In this document: positions 28,000 to 37,712 of the stretch, piece by piece
Numbering within the stretch: position 1 is the first letter of the stretch
How the letters are laid out: each line of letters starts with the position of its first letter
NCBI RefSeq assembly: GCF_008638365.1
Contig: NZ_VWVU01000007.1
Span: forward strand, 1 to 64,000
DNA: 64,000 nt
Direction of reading: 5' to 3'
Source of the DNA: Nocardiopsis quinghaiensis
Lineage (GTDB): Bacteria; Actinomycetota; Actinomycetes; Streptosporangiales; Streptosporangiaceae
The notes under the pieces: model-generated
Told to the model about the DNA's origin: nothing
Database searches by the model: none
The model's input: only the letters and a program-made list of their open reading frames with translations
Translations under genes and position numbers: made by a program

Positions 28000-30825
28000 C
28001 TACATGCCGCTCGCACGCTCCTCCTGGAGAGCGCGTTTCTGCTGCTGGAGCGCCATGAGTTCGGTGAATATCCTGTTGTGTTCCTCCGCCTGGGAGACCG
28101 CGTCGAGCCGGGAGAGCCGAGACTTCAGGTTTGACTCGCGCCGATTGATGGAATGAGTCTTGACTGTGCCCAGTATTTGCCGGGCGTAATGCTCGTCGAG
28201 TTCTCCATAGAACTCCAGCTGTTCGACCGCCAAACGCGTGAGGAAATCACGCTGCGTGTCATTGGGCGCGGCCTCGCGCAGGCCGCTCACCCACGCCGCG
28301 GGATCGTGCGCGGCGGCCACGCCTCCCCGCTCGGTGATGAGCTTGAGCACCGCCCGGTGCTGGGGGACGGTGAAGTCCTCCTCGGTGAAGGCGTCGAAGC
28401 CGACGGCCAGCCAGGGGTACTGCACGGCGATCTTGAGGGCCTGGCGCTCGCGCTGCACGGAGGGGTCGCCGAGGTCGTAGGGTGCCTCCCCGGCGTCCGG
28501 GGTGGGCACGGGCCGCGCGGAGTGCGGCCGGAGCGCCGGGCCCCGGCCACGGGCGCCGCGCATGTGCTGCTTGACCCGGCGCAGCACGAAGGCTTCGTCC
28601 ATCAGGCCGAGCCAGCGGTCGAGGTTCTTGCCGTAGTCCAGGCGCACACCCTCGTTGCGGATGCTCGCGACCACCGGAGCCGCGGCGTCCAACGCGGCGA
28701 TCCGCCCTTCGGCGGTGCTCAGGTCGTAGCCCTCCATGACGTTGCGGATCATGAACTCGTAGAGCGGAGGAGGGTTCTCGACCAGGTCGACGACAGCCTG
28801 TGCTCCGTGCTGGAGTCGCAGGTCGCAGGGGTCCAGGCCGTTGGGCTGCACCGCGACGTAGGTCTCGGATGTGAGGCCGTGTTCCTCGGCGAAGGCGCGC
28901 ACGGCCGCCTTCTGCCCCGCCTTGTCGCCGTCGAAGGTGAAGACGACCTTGCCGCCCTGGTTGGTGCGCCCGAGCAGCATCCGGCGCAGGATCTTGATGT
29001 GGTCCTCGCCGAAGGAGGTGCCGCAGGTGGCCACGGCGGTGGTCACCCCGGCGTCATGGCACGCCATCACGTCGGTGTAGCCCTCGACGATGACCGCCTT
29101 GCCCTCCCGGGAGATGTCCCGTTTGGCGAGGTCGAGTCCGTAGAGCAGCCGCCCCTTGTGGAAGATGGGGCTCTCGGGGGAGTTGAGGTACTTGGGCCCG
29201 TCCTCACCGGAGTCGAGCTTGCGGGCGCCGAAGCCGACCACCTCGCCGGTGACCTCGCGGATGGGCCACAGCAGCCGGTTGCGGAAGCGGTCGTAGGCGC
29301 CGCGCCGCCCCTGGGTGGCCAGGCCGCCCTCGACCAGCTCCTGGTCGGTGAAGCCCTTGCGGCGCAGGTGGGCGGTGAGGTTCTCCCATCCCGCCGGCGC
29401 GTAGCCGAGGCCGAAGCGCTCGGCGTGGGTCCGGTTGAACCCGCGCTCGTCCAGGAAGCGCCGGGCGGTGATCGCGCCGGGTGCCAGGAGCTGTTCGGAG
29501 TAGAACTCGGCGGCCGCCCGGTGCGCGTCGAGCAGGCGCTGGCGCTTGCCCGAGTCGTGCCTGGCGGTGCTGCGGCCGCCCTCCTCGTAGCGCAGGGTGA
29601 CGCCGATCTGGCGGGCCAGCGTCTCGACGGCCTCCGCGAAGCTGAGGCTCTCCATCCTCTGCACGAAGGAGATGGTGTCGCCGCCCTCGCCGCAGCCGAA
29701 GCAGTTGCCCGTGAGGATGTTGTCCTCCAGGACGAACGCGTGCCCGTCCTCGACGACCGCGCAGAAGACCTCCTCGACGCGGTCGGTCTCCTCCACCGAG
29801 CGCACGGTCCAGCCCCGACGTGCGGACTTCCCCCTCGCCCCGGAGAACCGGATCCGGTGTTCGTCGTGGAGGAAGAACGCCTCGGTCAGGTCGTCGTTGA
29901 CGAAGCGCACCCGGAAGAGCGAGGCGGGTTCCCGGCCGGGGAGGCCCTCGCTTACCTGCTCGGTGACGCCGTAGGTGCCGATACCCAGCCGTGTGCCGAC
30001 CATACGGACGTGCTCCAGCACGGAGCGGTCGGCGCAGTCGAGCACGACCGCGCCGTCCTCGGCGACGTGTCCGTCCGCGGCGAGGCGCCCGGCGAGCCAG
30101 CCGTACAGGTAGGAGGGGGGCTCCTCCGGGGACGGCAGGTCCTTGAAGTGGCCCGGCAGATGGTGCACGAGGACCTGCCGACCATGCTGCGAGGTCTCGC
30201 CGTTCGGAAACCACTTGAGGAGGGCGGGGCCCTTCTCGGCGTCGAGCCGGGCCGTGCTGCCCCGGTCCGGCCGGGACCCGTCACCGAAGGTGGTGCCGTG
30301 TGCGGCACCGGAAGGGGAGGGGACGGTCGTCGTCACCTGTCCGGCCGGAAAGACGTAGCCGAGCCTGTGGTCCGGCTTCAGGTGCCGGGTGGTGACCTCA
30401 CGGAGCTCCGACCGGTCCTTGCCCGCCTGCACGAACCAGCGGTGCTCCGGGGTGGCGTAGATCTCCTTGCTCTGGCCGTTCCGGTCCAGGGTCACGCGCA
30501 TCAGCCGCTGCACTCCGAACGAGTGGAACGGCGCCTCCACCCATCGGGCGCTCCTGGTGAGGATCGTGTGCCTGCCGCCCGCGAGGTCCCGGATCGGCCG
30601 CACACCGTCACGGGTGAGGACCCGGGTCTCCCCTGCCAGGCAGTAGTAGAGGTTCTTGGAGGGGGTGACGTTGAAGGAGGGCGACTTCTCGTCGTGGAAG
30701 GGGCACAGTCCCTTCAGCGAACCGCCTCCGGCGTTGCGGAGCTGGAGGTACTCACCGATCACGTCCGCGATGGGGGTGCGCTCGCGTACGAGTGCGATGT
30801 CTTCGTCTCTGATCCGACCTGCCAC
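28000..30825 (-). CDS. dnaG: DNA primase DnaG interrupted by an intein
   Basis: A 941-residue precursor; 628 residues remain after removing the 313-residue intein, normal for actinobacterial primase. The N-terminal zinc-binding CHC2 domain reads CPFH (Cys41, His44) and, after splicing, CFGC. The TOPRIM core has VIVEGYTDVMACHDAG (catalytic Glu) and FTFDGDKAGQKAA (D-x-D). The C-terminal part (QHMRGARGRG to EERASGM) is the helicase-interaction region. The enzyme makes RNA primers for DNA replication. GTG at 30825 gives VAGRIRDEDI, the family start. It heads a unit with the sigma gene, and lies downstream of the arabinose operon's terminator. The precursor is expected to be inactive until the intein leaves. 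Confidence 0.95.
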   Translation of the reverse strand: MAGRIRDEDIALVRERTPIADVIGEYLQLRNAGGGSLKGLCPFHDEKSPSFNVTPSKNLYYCLAGETRVLTRDGVRPIRDLAGGRHTILTRSARWVEAPFHSFGVQRLMRVTLDRNGQSKEIYATPEHRWFVQAGKDRSELREVTTRHLKPDHRLGYVFPAGQVTTTVPSPSGAAHGTTFGDGSRPDRGSTARLDAEKGPALLKWFPNGETSQHGRQVLVHHLPGHFKDLPSPEEPPSYLYGWLAGRLAADGHVAEDGAVVLDCADRSVLEHVRMVGTRLGIGTYGVTEQVSEGLPGREPASLFRVRFVNDDLTEAFFLHDEHRIRFSGARGKSARRGWTVRSVEETDRVEEVFCAVVEDGHAFVLEDNILTGNCFGCGEGGDTISFVQRMESLSFAEAVETLARQIGVTLRYEEGGRSTARHDSGKRQRLLDAHRAAAEFYSEQLLAPGAITARRFLDERGFNRTHAERFGLGYAPAGWENLTAHLRRKGFTDQELVEGGLATQGRRGAYDRFRNRLLWPIREVTGEVVGFGARKLDSGEDGPKYLNSPESPIFHKGRLLYGLDLAKRDISREGKAVIVEGYTDVMACHDAGVTTAVATCGTSFGEDHIKILRRMLLGRTNQGGKVVFTFDGDKAGQKAAVRAFAEEHGLTSETYVAVQPNGLDPCDLRLQHGAQAVVDLVENPPPLYEFMIRNVMEGYDLSTAEGRIAALDAAAPVVASIRNEGVRLDYGKNLDRWLGLMDEAFVLRRVKQHMRGARGRGPALRPHSARPVPTPDAGEAPYDLGDPSVQRERQALKIAVQYPWLAVGFDAFTEEDFTVPQHRAVLKLITERGGVAAAHDPAAWVSGLREAAPNDTQRDFLTRLAVEQLEFYGELDEHYARQILGTVKTHSINRRESNLKSRLSRLDAVSQAEEHNRIFTELMALQQQKRALQEERASGM
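29704..30642 (-). mobile_element. Intein in DnaG (313 residues), with a LAGLIDADG-type remnant
   Basis: Residues 62-374 of the precursor. The N-terminal splicing block is CLAGETRVLTRDG with Cys62 as nucleophile. The second block is YATPEHRWFV, with the T-x-x-H pair (Thr124, His127). A homing-endonuclease helix YLYGWLAGRLAADGHV is at residues 239-254, and the C-terminal blocks are RVEEVFCAVVEDGHAFVLED and NILTGN ending at Asn374. The next residue is Cys375, the +1 extein nucleophile. Only one LAGLIDADG motif is visible, so the endonuclease may be degenerate. The penultimate residue is Gly rather than the usual His. The insertion site is immediately before the zinc-ligand Cys of the CFGC motif. 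Confidence 0.93.
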
Positions 30826-30952
30826 GGTCTCCAGGGTAGTTCTCCCCGTCGGCCTTCCGGCCCCCGTCCACAGCCCCCGGGACGACCGGACCGGTGGAGT
30901 CCGCGGGCGGCCGGGTGTTCGACGCCCGGAAGCAGGAGCTGGAGCAGGTCTT

Positions 30953-30995
30953 CCGGGAGGTCCGGGGCTACCAGTGAGTGCCCGGGACCTCCCGG
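30953..30995 (-). terminator. Probable terminator of the arabinose operon
   Basis: CCGGGAGGTCC (30953-30963) and GGACCTCCCGG (30985-30995) form an 11-bp stem with a 21-nt loop, in the gap between the last permease gene and dnaG. Confidence 0.5.
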
Positions 30996-31007
30996 AGACG
31001 TCTCCTC

Positions 31008-32288
31008 TCAGGAGCTCGCCCGCGCCTTGTCCGCGAGGGGCGGTGGTCCGCTGTCGGCCCCTCCCCCGCGCGGCCGGGGGGCGGCCGAGGCGGCGGGCCC
31101 GGTGTTGACGCGGCGCTTGTTGTAGATGTCGAAGGCCACCGCGAGCAGCAGCACCAGTCCCTTGATGAGCTGCTGCCAGTCCACGCCCAGGCCGATCAAC
31201 GACATGCCGTTGTTCAGGACGCCCATGACCAGCGCGCCGACGACGGCCCCGACGACGGTGCCCACGCCCCCGGAGGCGGAGGCGCCGCCGATGAAGGCCG
31301 CCGCGATCGCGTCGAGCTCGAACATGGTCCCGGCCCCGGGTGTGGCGGCGTTGAGCCGTGCCGTGAAGACGAGCCCGGCCAGCGCCGAGAGCACGCCCAT
31401 GTTGACGAACACCCAGAACGTGGTGCGCTGGGTCCTGATCCCGGACAGCGCCGCGGCCTGTTCGCTGCCGCCGACGGCGTAGACGCGCCTGCCCATGGTC
31501 GTGGAGCGCATCACGAACGAGTACCCCGCGATGAGCGCGACGAGCAGCAGGCCCACGAGGGGGAGCCCGTTGTAGTCGGCCAGCACGTAGGTGAACGCCA
31601 GGATGGCCACGACGGTGAGGGCCGAGGTGGCGGCGGTGACCGGCGCGGGCGCGACCGGCAGCCCGTACCCGCGGGAGCGGGCCCGGGTGCCCCACTGGAT
31701 CCACACGATCGCGGCGGCCCCGAGCGCGCCCAGCAGCAGGGTCGGCACGTGCGGGCCCCCGCCCTGGCCCGGCAGGAAGCCGCTGGCGATGTCGCGCAGG
31801 GACTGGGGAAGCGGGGCGACGGACTCCCCGCCCAGGACCGCCAGGGTCGCGCCGCGGAAGATGAGCATCCCGGCGAGGGTGACGATGAACGCGGGGACGC
31901 GTACGTAGGCGACCCAGAAGCCCTGCCAGGCGCCGATGAGCGCGCCGATGAGCAGGGCGACGGGCACGACCGCGACCGTCGGCAGCCCCCACGAGGTGAG
32001 CATGATCGCCGACACCGCGCCGGTGAACGCCACCACCGAGCCGACCGACAGGTCGATGTGGCCGGTGACGATGACCAGCATCATCCCGATCGCCAGGATC
32101 AGGATGTAGGAGTTCTGCATGATCAGGTTGGTGACGTTGAGCGGTGTGAGGAGCAGTCCTCCGGTGAGGATCTGGAACAGCACGATGATGGCCACCAGGG
32201 CGATGGCCATGCCGTACTGGCGGGAGTTCCCGCTCACCAGCGCGCCGCCGATCCGTGCGAGGCGGGAGGTCCTGTCTGGTTCTTTCAC
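31008..32288 (-). CDS. Monosaccharide ABC transporter permease (GguB/MmsB/XylH-like)
   Basis: A 426-residue inner-membrane permease of the branched-chain/ribose (BPD_transp_2) superfamily, with about 10 hydrophobic segments: MAIALVAIIVLFQILTGGLLL, LAIGMMLVIVTGHIDLSVGSVVAFTGAV (the conserved GxxLSVG loop), VRVPAFIVTLAGMLIFRG, ALSGIRTQRTTFWVFVNMGVLSALAGLVF and GTVVGAVVGALVMGVLNNGMSLIG. It would form the channel of a pentose or hexose importer with the two genes before it. The GTG at 32288 overlaps the stop of the ATPase gene by 4 nt. It is the last gene of the arabinose operon. Confidence 0.9.
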   Translation of the reverse strand: MKEPDRTSRLARIGGALVSGNSRQYGMAIALVAIIVLFQILTGGLLLTPLNVTNLIMQNSYILILAIGMMLVIVTGHIDLSVGSVVAFTGAVSAIMLTSWGLPTVAVVPVALLIGALIGAWQGFWVAYVRVPAFIVTLAGMLIFRGATLAVLGGESVAPLPQSLRDIASGFLPGQGGGPHVPTLLLGALGAAAIVWIQWGTRARSRGYGLPVAPAPVTAATSALTVVAILAFTYVLADYNGLPLVGLLLVALIAGYSFVMRSTTMGRRVYAVGGSEQAAALSGIRTQRTTFWVFVNMGVLSALAGLVFTARLNAATPGAGTMFELDAIAAAFIGGASASGGVGTVVGAVVGALVMGVLNNGMSLIGLGVDWQQLIKGLVLLLAVAFDIYNKRRVNTGPAASAAPRPRGGGADSGPPPLADKARASS

Positions 32289-33865
32289 GGGTGTCCCCCG
32301 GTTCGCGTCATCAGTCTCATGAGGGTTTCCTGGTCGGCCCCCTCGCCGGGGACCTCTCCGGTGATGCGCCCCTCGCACATCGTGTAGATCCGGTCGCACA
32401 TGCCGAGGATCTCGGGGAGCTCGGAGGAGATCAGCAGTACGCAGGCGCCCTCGGCGGCGAGCTGGCGCACGATCAGGTAGATCTCGTACTTGGCTCCGAC
32501 GTCGATGCCCCGGGTGGGTTCGTCGAGGATCAGCAGCTCGGGCCGGGTGAACATCCACTTGCCCAGCACGACCTTCTGCTGGTTGCCTCCGCTGAGGGTG
32601 CGCACGACCTGGGTCGCGCCGTGGCTCCTGACCCGCATCCGCTCGCTCATACGGGAGGCCTCCACGGCTTCGAGGCCCGGGTCGAGGACCCCGCGCGCGG
32701 ACACGCGGTCCAGCGCCGCCATCGTGGTGTTGTGGCGGATGTCGTCGTCGAGCACCAGGCCGAGCGACTTGCGGTCCTCGGGGACGTAGGCGATCCCGCC
32801 CCGGATGGCCTCGGTGACGCTCCCGGTCGCCATTTCGACGCCGTCCTTGAGCAGGATGCCGCGGACGTGGCGTCCGTAGGAGCGGCCGAACAGGCTCATC
32901 GCGAACTCGGTGCGCCCGGCGCCCATGAGCCCCGCCATGCCCACGACCTCCCCGGCCCGCAGGGTGAGGTGGGCCCCGTCCACCACGCGGTGCCCGGTCC
33001 GGGCCGGGTGGTCCACCGTCCAGTCCCGGACCTCGAAGCGCACCTCACCGATCTCTCCGATCCGCTCGGGGTGGCGCTGGTCCAGCTCGCGGCCGACCAT
33101 TCCGCGGATGATGCGGTCCTCGTCGACGGAGGGGGTCCCGTCGGCGTCGCGCTCCACGGCGAGGGTCTCGATGGCGCGGCCGTCCCGCAGGATGGTGATC
33201 TCGTCGCAGACGCGCACCACCTCGCCGAGCTTGTGCGAGATGAGGATGCACGTCACGCCCTGCTCCCGCAGGTCCAGGAGGAGTTCGAGCAGCCGGGTGC
33301 TCTCCGCCTCGTTGAGCGCCGAGGTCGGCTCGTCGAGGATGAGCAGCCGCACCCGCTTGGCCAGGGCCTTGGCGATCTCCACGAGCTGTCTGGCGCCCAC
33401 GCTCAGCGCCGAGACGGGCGTGGCCGGGTTCTCGTCCAGTCCGACCCTGCGCAGGAGTTCGTGGGCACGGGCGTGGGTGGCGCCCCAGTCGACGACGCCG
33501 TACCGGGCCCGTTCGTGGCCGAGGAAGACGTTCTCGCTGATCGACAGCTGCGGGATGAGGGCGAGTTCCTGGTGGATGATGGCGATGCCGGCGTCCTCGC
33601 TGTCGGCGACGCCGGAGAAGGCGCAGGGCTCGCCGTCGACGAGGATCCCGCCGGTGTAGGAGCCCGCCGGGTGGACGCCGCTGAGCACCTTCATCAGCGT
33701 GGACTTCCCGGCGCCGTTCTCCCCCATCAGGGCGTGGACCCGGCCGTGCCCGACGCTCAGCGACACCCCGTCCAGGGCCCGCACCCCGGGGAAGTCCTTG
33801 TGGATGTCCCGCATCGAAAGGAGCGGTCCGCCCCGGGAGGCGGACCGCCTCTCCTCCTGTCTCAT
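32285..33865 (-). CDS. Sugar ABC transporter ATPase with two nucleotide-binding domains (GguA/MmsA-like)
   Basis: A 526-residue double ATPase. First domain: Walker [17 protein letters not shown] (near residue 48), signature [16 protein letters not shown] and Walker [14 protein letters not shown]. Second domain: degenerate Walker A region [16 protein letters not shown], signature [15 protein letters not shown] and Walker [15 protein letters not shown]. This architecture is that of ribose/xylose/multiple-sugar importers (RbsA, XylG, MmsA). It energises uptake by the neighbouring permease and binding protein. ATG at 33865 overlaps the stop of the binding-protein gene (ATGA). Confidence 0.93.
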   Translation of the reverse strand: MRQEERRSASRGGPLLSMRDIHKDFPGVRALDGVSLSVGHGRVHALMGENGAGKSTLMKVLSGVHPAGSYTGGILVDGEPCAFSGVADSEDAGIAIIHQELALIPQLSISENVFLGHERARYGVVDWGATHARAHELLRRVGLDENPATPVSALSVGARQLVEIAKALAKRVRLLILDEPTSALNEAESTRLLELLLDLREQGVTCILISHKLGEVVRVCDEITILRDGRAIETLAVERDADGTPSVDEDRIIRGMVGRELDQRHPERIGEIGEVRFEVRDWTVDHPARTGHRVVDGAHLTLRAGEVVGMAGLMGAGRTEFAMSLFGRSYGRHVRGILLKDGVEMATGSVTEAIRGGIAYVPEDRKSLGLVLDDDIRHNTTMAALDRVSARGVLDPGLEAVEASRMSERMRVRSHGATQVVRTLSGGNQQKVVLGKWMFTRPELLILDEPTRGIDVGAKYEIYLIVRQLAAEGACVLLISSELPEILGMCDRIYTMCEGRITGEVPGEGADQETLMRLMTRTGGHP

Positions 33866-34953
33866 TCGAGTTCAGACTCCTCGTAGTAGCCGCTGCCGAC
33901 CAGGACGTCGTGGTAGTTGTCGACGTCCACCGAGACGGGTTCGAGCAGGTGGGAGGGGACGACCTTGACCCCGTTGTCGTAGGTCTCGGTGTCGTTGACC
34001 GGGACCTCCTCCTCCGCCAGCAGCGCCTCGACCATGTCGACCGTCTGGGTGGCCAGGGCCCGGGTGTCCTTGAAGACGGTCTGGGTCTGCTCCCCGGCGA
34101 TGATCGACTTGACCGATGCGGCCTCGGCGTCCTGGCCGGTGATGACGGGCAGCGGCTTCTCCCCGGTGCCGTAGCCGACCGCGCGCAGGGACTCGATCAC
34201 TCCGAGACTGATGCCGTCGTAGGGCGACAGGACCGCGTGCACCTCCTCGTCGGAGTAATTGGCGCTGAGCAGGTTGTCCATGCGGTCCTGGGCGAGGGAG
34301 CCGGACCAGCGCTGGGTGGCGATCTGGTCCATGGAGGTCTGGCCGCTCCGGACCACGAGGGTGCCGTCGTCGATGTGGGGCTGGAGCACCGACATCGCCC
34401 CGTCGTTGAAGAAGTAGGCGTTGTTGTCGTCGGGCGATCCGCCGAACAGCTCGATGTTGAACGGTCCGTCCTCGTTCCCCAGGTCGAGGGCGTCCACGAT
34501 GTACTGGCCCTGGAGTACGCCCACCTGGAAGTTGTCGAAGGTGGCGTAGTAGTCGACGTGTTCGCTGCCGCGGATGAGGCGGTCGTAGGCGATCACGGGG
34601 ATGTCGCCGGAGGCGGCCATGCCGAGCACGTCGCCGAGGGCCTCGCCGTCGATGGCGGCGATGACCAGGACGTCGGCGCCCCTGGTGATCATGTTCTCGA
34701 TCTGGGCGACCTGGTCCTCCACGACGTCCTCGGCGTACTGGAGGTCGGTGCCGAAGCCGCGGGACTCGAACTCGGCGACCATGTTCTCGCCGTCGTTGAT
34801 CCAGCGCTCCGACGACTGGGTGGGCATGGCGATGCCGATGGTGCCGTTCTCACCGGAGTCCTGGGCGGCGTCGCCGACGCCGTTGCAGGCGGTGAGCAGC
34901 AGGGCCGCCCCGAGCAGTGCCGGGACGACCGCCTTCCGAAGGTGGTGTCGCAT
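33862..34953 (-). CDS. Sugar-binding lipoprotein of a multiple-monosaccharide ABC transporter (ChvE-like)
   Basis: A 363-residue periplasmic-binding-type protein anchored as a lipoprotein: [23 protein letters not shown] with the lipobox cysteine at about residue 23. The mature domain has the pattern of ChvE/XylF proteins ([90 protein letters not shown]). Known relatives bind arabinose, galactose, xylose or glucose. The ATG at 34953 is preferred because AGAGGACA precedes it; an ATG at 34980 would add nine residues. It is the seventh or eighth operon gene and fits arabinose import, by context only. Confidence 0.9.
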   Translation of the reverse strand: MRHHLRKAVVPALLGAALLLTACNGVGDAAQDSGENGTIGIAMPTQSSERWINDGENMVAEFESRGFGTDLQYAEDVVEDQVAQIENMITRGADVLVIAAIDGEALGDVLGMAASGDIPVIAYDRLIRGSEHVDYYATFDNFQVGVLQGQYIVDALDLGNEDGPFNIELFGGSPDDNNAYFFNDGAMSVLQPHIDDGTLVVRSGQTSMDQIATQRWSGSLAQDRMDNLLSANYSDEEVHAVLSPYDGISLGVIESLRAVGYGTGEKPLPVITGQDAEAASVKSIIAGEQTQTVFKDTRALATQTVDMVEALLAEEEVPVNDTETYDNGVKVVPSHLLEPVSVDVDNYHDVLVGSGYYEESELE

Positions 34954-34990
34954 GCGCGTGTCCTCTTCTCTCTTCTTCATCCGTGCCGGT

Positions 34991-36514
34991 TCAACGGCTG
35001 CCGGTGGTCAGGGTGAGGGCGGTCCAGGAGACCGGTGGCAGGGTGACGGTGAGCCGCCCCGCCTCCAGCCGCGCGGACTCGTTGTCCCGGGGGACGACCC
35101 GGTCGGGGTGGTCCATGGTGTTGGCGGCGTACACGTCGTCGTCGGCGAGGGTGAGAACGCGGGACACGCCGGTCGGGTCGAGGCCGCGCAGGTCGGCCCG
35201 GAGGGTGAGCGGCTGGTCGGTGGAGCGGTTGACGAGGAACAGGGCGGCGTGCCCGGTGTCCGGGTCGGAGGTGACCGCGGCGTCGGCCACGGGGACCTCG
35301 CCGTACCGGGCGGTCTCCTGCACGGGCGCGGTGACCTCGGCGCGCAGCACGTGGCCGGTGGCGGAGGCGGCGGTGAGGGCGAAGGGGTGGAAGATGGTCT
35401 GGCGCCAGGCGGGACCGCCCGGCTCGGTCATGATCGGCGCGATCACGTTGACGAGCTGGGCCTGGCTGGCGGCGGTGACCCGGTCGCTGTGCCGGAGCAG
35501 GCTGATGAGCATGTTGCCGACCACGACGGCGTCGGCCACGTTGTACTGGTCCTCGATGACGCGGGGCGCGACCCTCCAGTCGTCGGTGGGCTGCACGGCG
35601 GCCTGCTCCTGGTGGCGGCTCAGGTACCAGACGTTCCACTCGTCGAAGGACAGCTGGATGCGTTTGGGGTCGCGGAGCCTGGCGCCGACGGCGTCGGCGG
35701 TGGAGACGACGGAGTCGATGAAGTGGTCCATGTCCGTGACCGCGCCGAGGAAGCTGGCCAGGTCTCCGTCGTGCTCCTCGTAGTAGGCGTGCAGGGAGAT
35801 GTGGTCGACGGCGTCGTAGGTCTCCTCCAGGACGGTGGCCTCCCACTCGCCGAAGGTGGGCATGGTCGATCCGGAACTGCCGCACACGACCAGTTCCAGG
35901 TCGCGGTCGGCCATCTTCATGGCCCGGGCCACCCGGGCCGCCTTGCGGCCGTAGGAGCGGGCGTCGAGGTGGCCGATCTGCCAGGGGCCGTCCATCTCGT
36001 TGCCCAGGCACCACATGCGGATGCCGTGGGGGTCGGGGTGGCCGTGGGCCGCGCGCAGGTCCGACAGGTGGGTGCCGTCGGGGTGGTTGGCGTACTCCAG
36101 CAGGTCCAGGGCCTCCTGGAGTCCCCGGGTACCGAGGTTGACGGCCATCATCGGTTCGATGTCCAGACGCTTGCACCAGGTCGCGAACTCGTTGAGGCCG
36201 AACTGGTTGGTCTCGATGCTGTGCCAGGCCAGGTCGCGGCGGACCGGACGCTGTTCCTTGGGGCCGACCCCGTCCTCCCACCGGTACCCGGAGACGAAGT
36301 TGCCGCCCGGGTAGCGCACGGTCGTCACGCCCAGTTCGCGGACCAGTTCGGCGACGTCGCGCCGGAAGCCGTCGGCGTCGGCGGTGGGGTGGTCGGGTTC
36401 GTGGACGCCGGTGTGGACACAGCGGCCCATGTGTTCGACGAAGGAGCCGAACGTGCGGCGGTGGACCGGGGCGACGGGGGTGGCGGCGTCGACGCGGAGG
36501 GAGGCGTTGAGCAT
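34991..36514 (-). CDS. Alpha-L-arabinofuranosidase, GH51
   Basis: A 507-residue intracellular enzyme (no signal peptide) that releases terminal L-arabinofuranose from arabino-oligosaccharides. The acid/base Glu is in [16 protein letters not shown] and the nucleophile Glu in [14 protein letters not shown]. The N-terminal [33 protein letters not shown] and [18 protein letters not shown] are standard GH51 motifs. Length is normal. ATG at 36514 follows CGAGGAGACC. It works with the GH43 enzyme encoded just before it: the exoenzyme makes oligosaccharides, the importer brings them in, and this enzyme finishes them to arabinose. Confidence 0.95.
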   Translation of the reverse strand: MLNASLRVDAATPVAPVHRRTFGSFVEHMGRCVHTGVHEPDHPTADADGFRRDVAELVRELGVTTVRYPGGNFVSGYRWEDGVGPKEQRPVRRDLAWHSIETNQFGLNEFATWCKRLDIEPMMAVNLGTRGLQEALDLLEYANHPDGTHLSDLRAAHGHPDPHGIRMWCLGNEMDGPWQIGHLDARSYGRKAARVARAMKMADRDLELVVCGSSGSTMPTFGEWEATVLEETYDAVDHISLHAYYEEHDGDLASFLGAVTDMDHFIDSVVSTADAVGARLRDPKRIQLSFDEWNVWYLSRHQEQAAVQPTDDWRVAPRVIEDQYNVADAVVVGNMLISLLRHSDRVTAASQAQLVNVIAPIMTEPGGPAWRQTIFHPFALTAASATGHVLRAEVTAPVQETARYGEVPVADAAVTSDPDTGHAALFLVNRSTDQPLTLRADLRGLDPTGVSRVLTLADDDVYAANTMDHPDRVVPRDNESARLEAGRLTVTLPPVSWTALTLTTGSR

Positions 36515-36559
36515 GGCGGTCTCCTCGTGGTGTGGCCCGGCCCGGGCGTCATCCGGGCC

Positions 36560-36579
36560 GGTCGGTCGGTCGGTCGGTC
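36560..36579. repeat. (GGTC)5 tetranucleotide repeat
   Basis: Five perfect GGTC units in the 72-nt gap between the GH43 and GH51 genes of the operon. Slippage here could change leader length but would not alter a reading frame. Confidence 0.85.
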
Positions 36580-36586
36580 GGCGGGT

Positions 36587-37657
36587 CTACTGGACGTGGG
36601 GCCAGCCGTCGGCCGTCCAGTGCAGCTTCCGGATGGCCATCCGGAAGTCGAAGTCGGGGCCCAGGTCGGTGTCGTAGTAGTGGTAGGCGAGCAGACCGCC
36701 GGAGACGGACTGCCCTCCCGAGCCGGTGATGGTGCCCTCCTCGGCGAGGATCACGGTGCCGCCGCCCTCCAGCAGGGGGACTCCGTCGGCGTCCACGTAG
36801 GGGCCCGTGACGTCGGCGGACCGGCCGACGGCGACCTTGTAGTCGCTGCCGACGCGGCAGCAGTGGTCGAGGGAGACGAAGAGGTAGTGGTAGCCGTCGC
36901 GGTGGGTGATGTGGGGCGCCTCGATGGCGTTGGGCGGCTCACGGCGGTCGGCCAGGTGCAGCACCTCGGCGCCCTCGACGGCCCCGCCGCCCGGCCAGTC
37001 CAGCTCGACCATGCGGATACCGCTCCAGAACGAGCCGAACGTCATCCAGTGGCGTCCCTCGGCGTCCTCGACGACGCCGGGGTCGATGGCGTTGTAGGGG
37101 TCGCCCTCGAAGGACTCGAACACCGGGCCCCGGTCGACCCACTCGTGGTCGGGGTCGTCGGGGTCCAGGGTGGTGTTGGTGGCCAGGGCGATGAGCGAGC
37201 GGTTCGAGCCGAAGGTGGAGGCCGAGTAGTACAGGTAGTAGGTGCCGTCGGAGTGGTGGATCTCGGGGGCCCAGAGGGTCTCCACCCCGGGGATCCTCTC
37301 CGTGAGCCAGCCGGGCTTGGCGTCCCAGACGGTGCCGGTGTAGGTCCAGTGCCGCCCGTTCGGTGAACTGCGGATCTGGATGTTGCCGTCGCCGAGTTCG
37401 GCGTGGCCGGTGCCGAAGACGTACCAGTCCTCGCCGTCGCCGCCCCGGTACAGGGCGGGGTCGTGGACCCTCAGGCCCCCGGCGAAGGGGTGGATGCCGT
37501 CGGGCTGGTAGCCGAGGACCGGCAGCCCGGGGTTGTTGGGCGGCACGTCCCAGTCGGAGCGCGCCGCGGAGGCGGATCCGGTCAGGGCGGTGGTCAGGGA
37601 CGTGGCCAGGGCCGCGGCGGTGAGGGCCGCCGCGATCCGGATGAGCGGAGGTCGCAT
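36587..37657 (-). CDS. Secreted GH43 endo-1,5-alpha-L-arabinanase-like protein
   Basis: A 356-residue exported glycoside hydrolase. Residues 1-31 are a signal peptide (RIAAALTAAALATSLTTALTGSASA). The five-bladed GH43 propeller has the catalytic base Asp in GLRVHDPALYRGGD, the pKa-modulating Asp in PYNAIDPGVVEDAEG and the acid Glu in PPNAIEAPHITHRDGYHYLFVS. WAPEIHHSDGTYYLYYS is the canonical inter-blade motif. This is the subfamily that cuts arabinan backbones. No CBM. The ATG at 37657 has CAGGAGCG upstream; the same bases contain GAGCGCTCA, a partial match to the operon's LacI-type operator. Confidence 0.93.
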   Translation of the reverse strand: MRPPLIRIAAALTAAALATSLTTALTGSASAARSDWDVPPNNPGLPVLGYQPDGIHPFAGGLRVHDPALYRGGDGEDWYVFGTGHAELGDGNIQIRSSPNGRHWTYTGTVWDAKPGWLTERIPGVETLWAPEIHHSDGTYYLYYSASTFGSNRSLIALATNTTLDPDDPDHEWVDRGPVFESFEGDPYNAIDPGVVEDAEGRHWMTFGSFWSGIRMVELDWPGGGAVEGAEVLHLADRREPPNAIEAPHITHRDGYHYLFVSLDHCCRVGSDYKVAVGRSADVTGPYVDADGVPLLEGGGTVILAEEGTITGSGGQSVSGGLLAYHYYDTDLGPDFDFRMAIRKLHWTADGWPHVQ

Positions 37658-37712
37658 GAGCGCTCCTGGGGGGTGGTGGGAGCGGAACGGGGAGCGGGCT
37701 GGCGGGAGCGGA

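Noticed and set aside
34601-37366. Long plus-strand open frame opposite the arabinose genes
   Set aside because: Antisense shadow of GH51 and GH43 genes; Gly/Val-rich with no recognisable domain.
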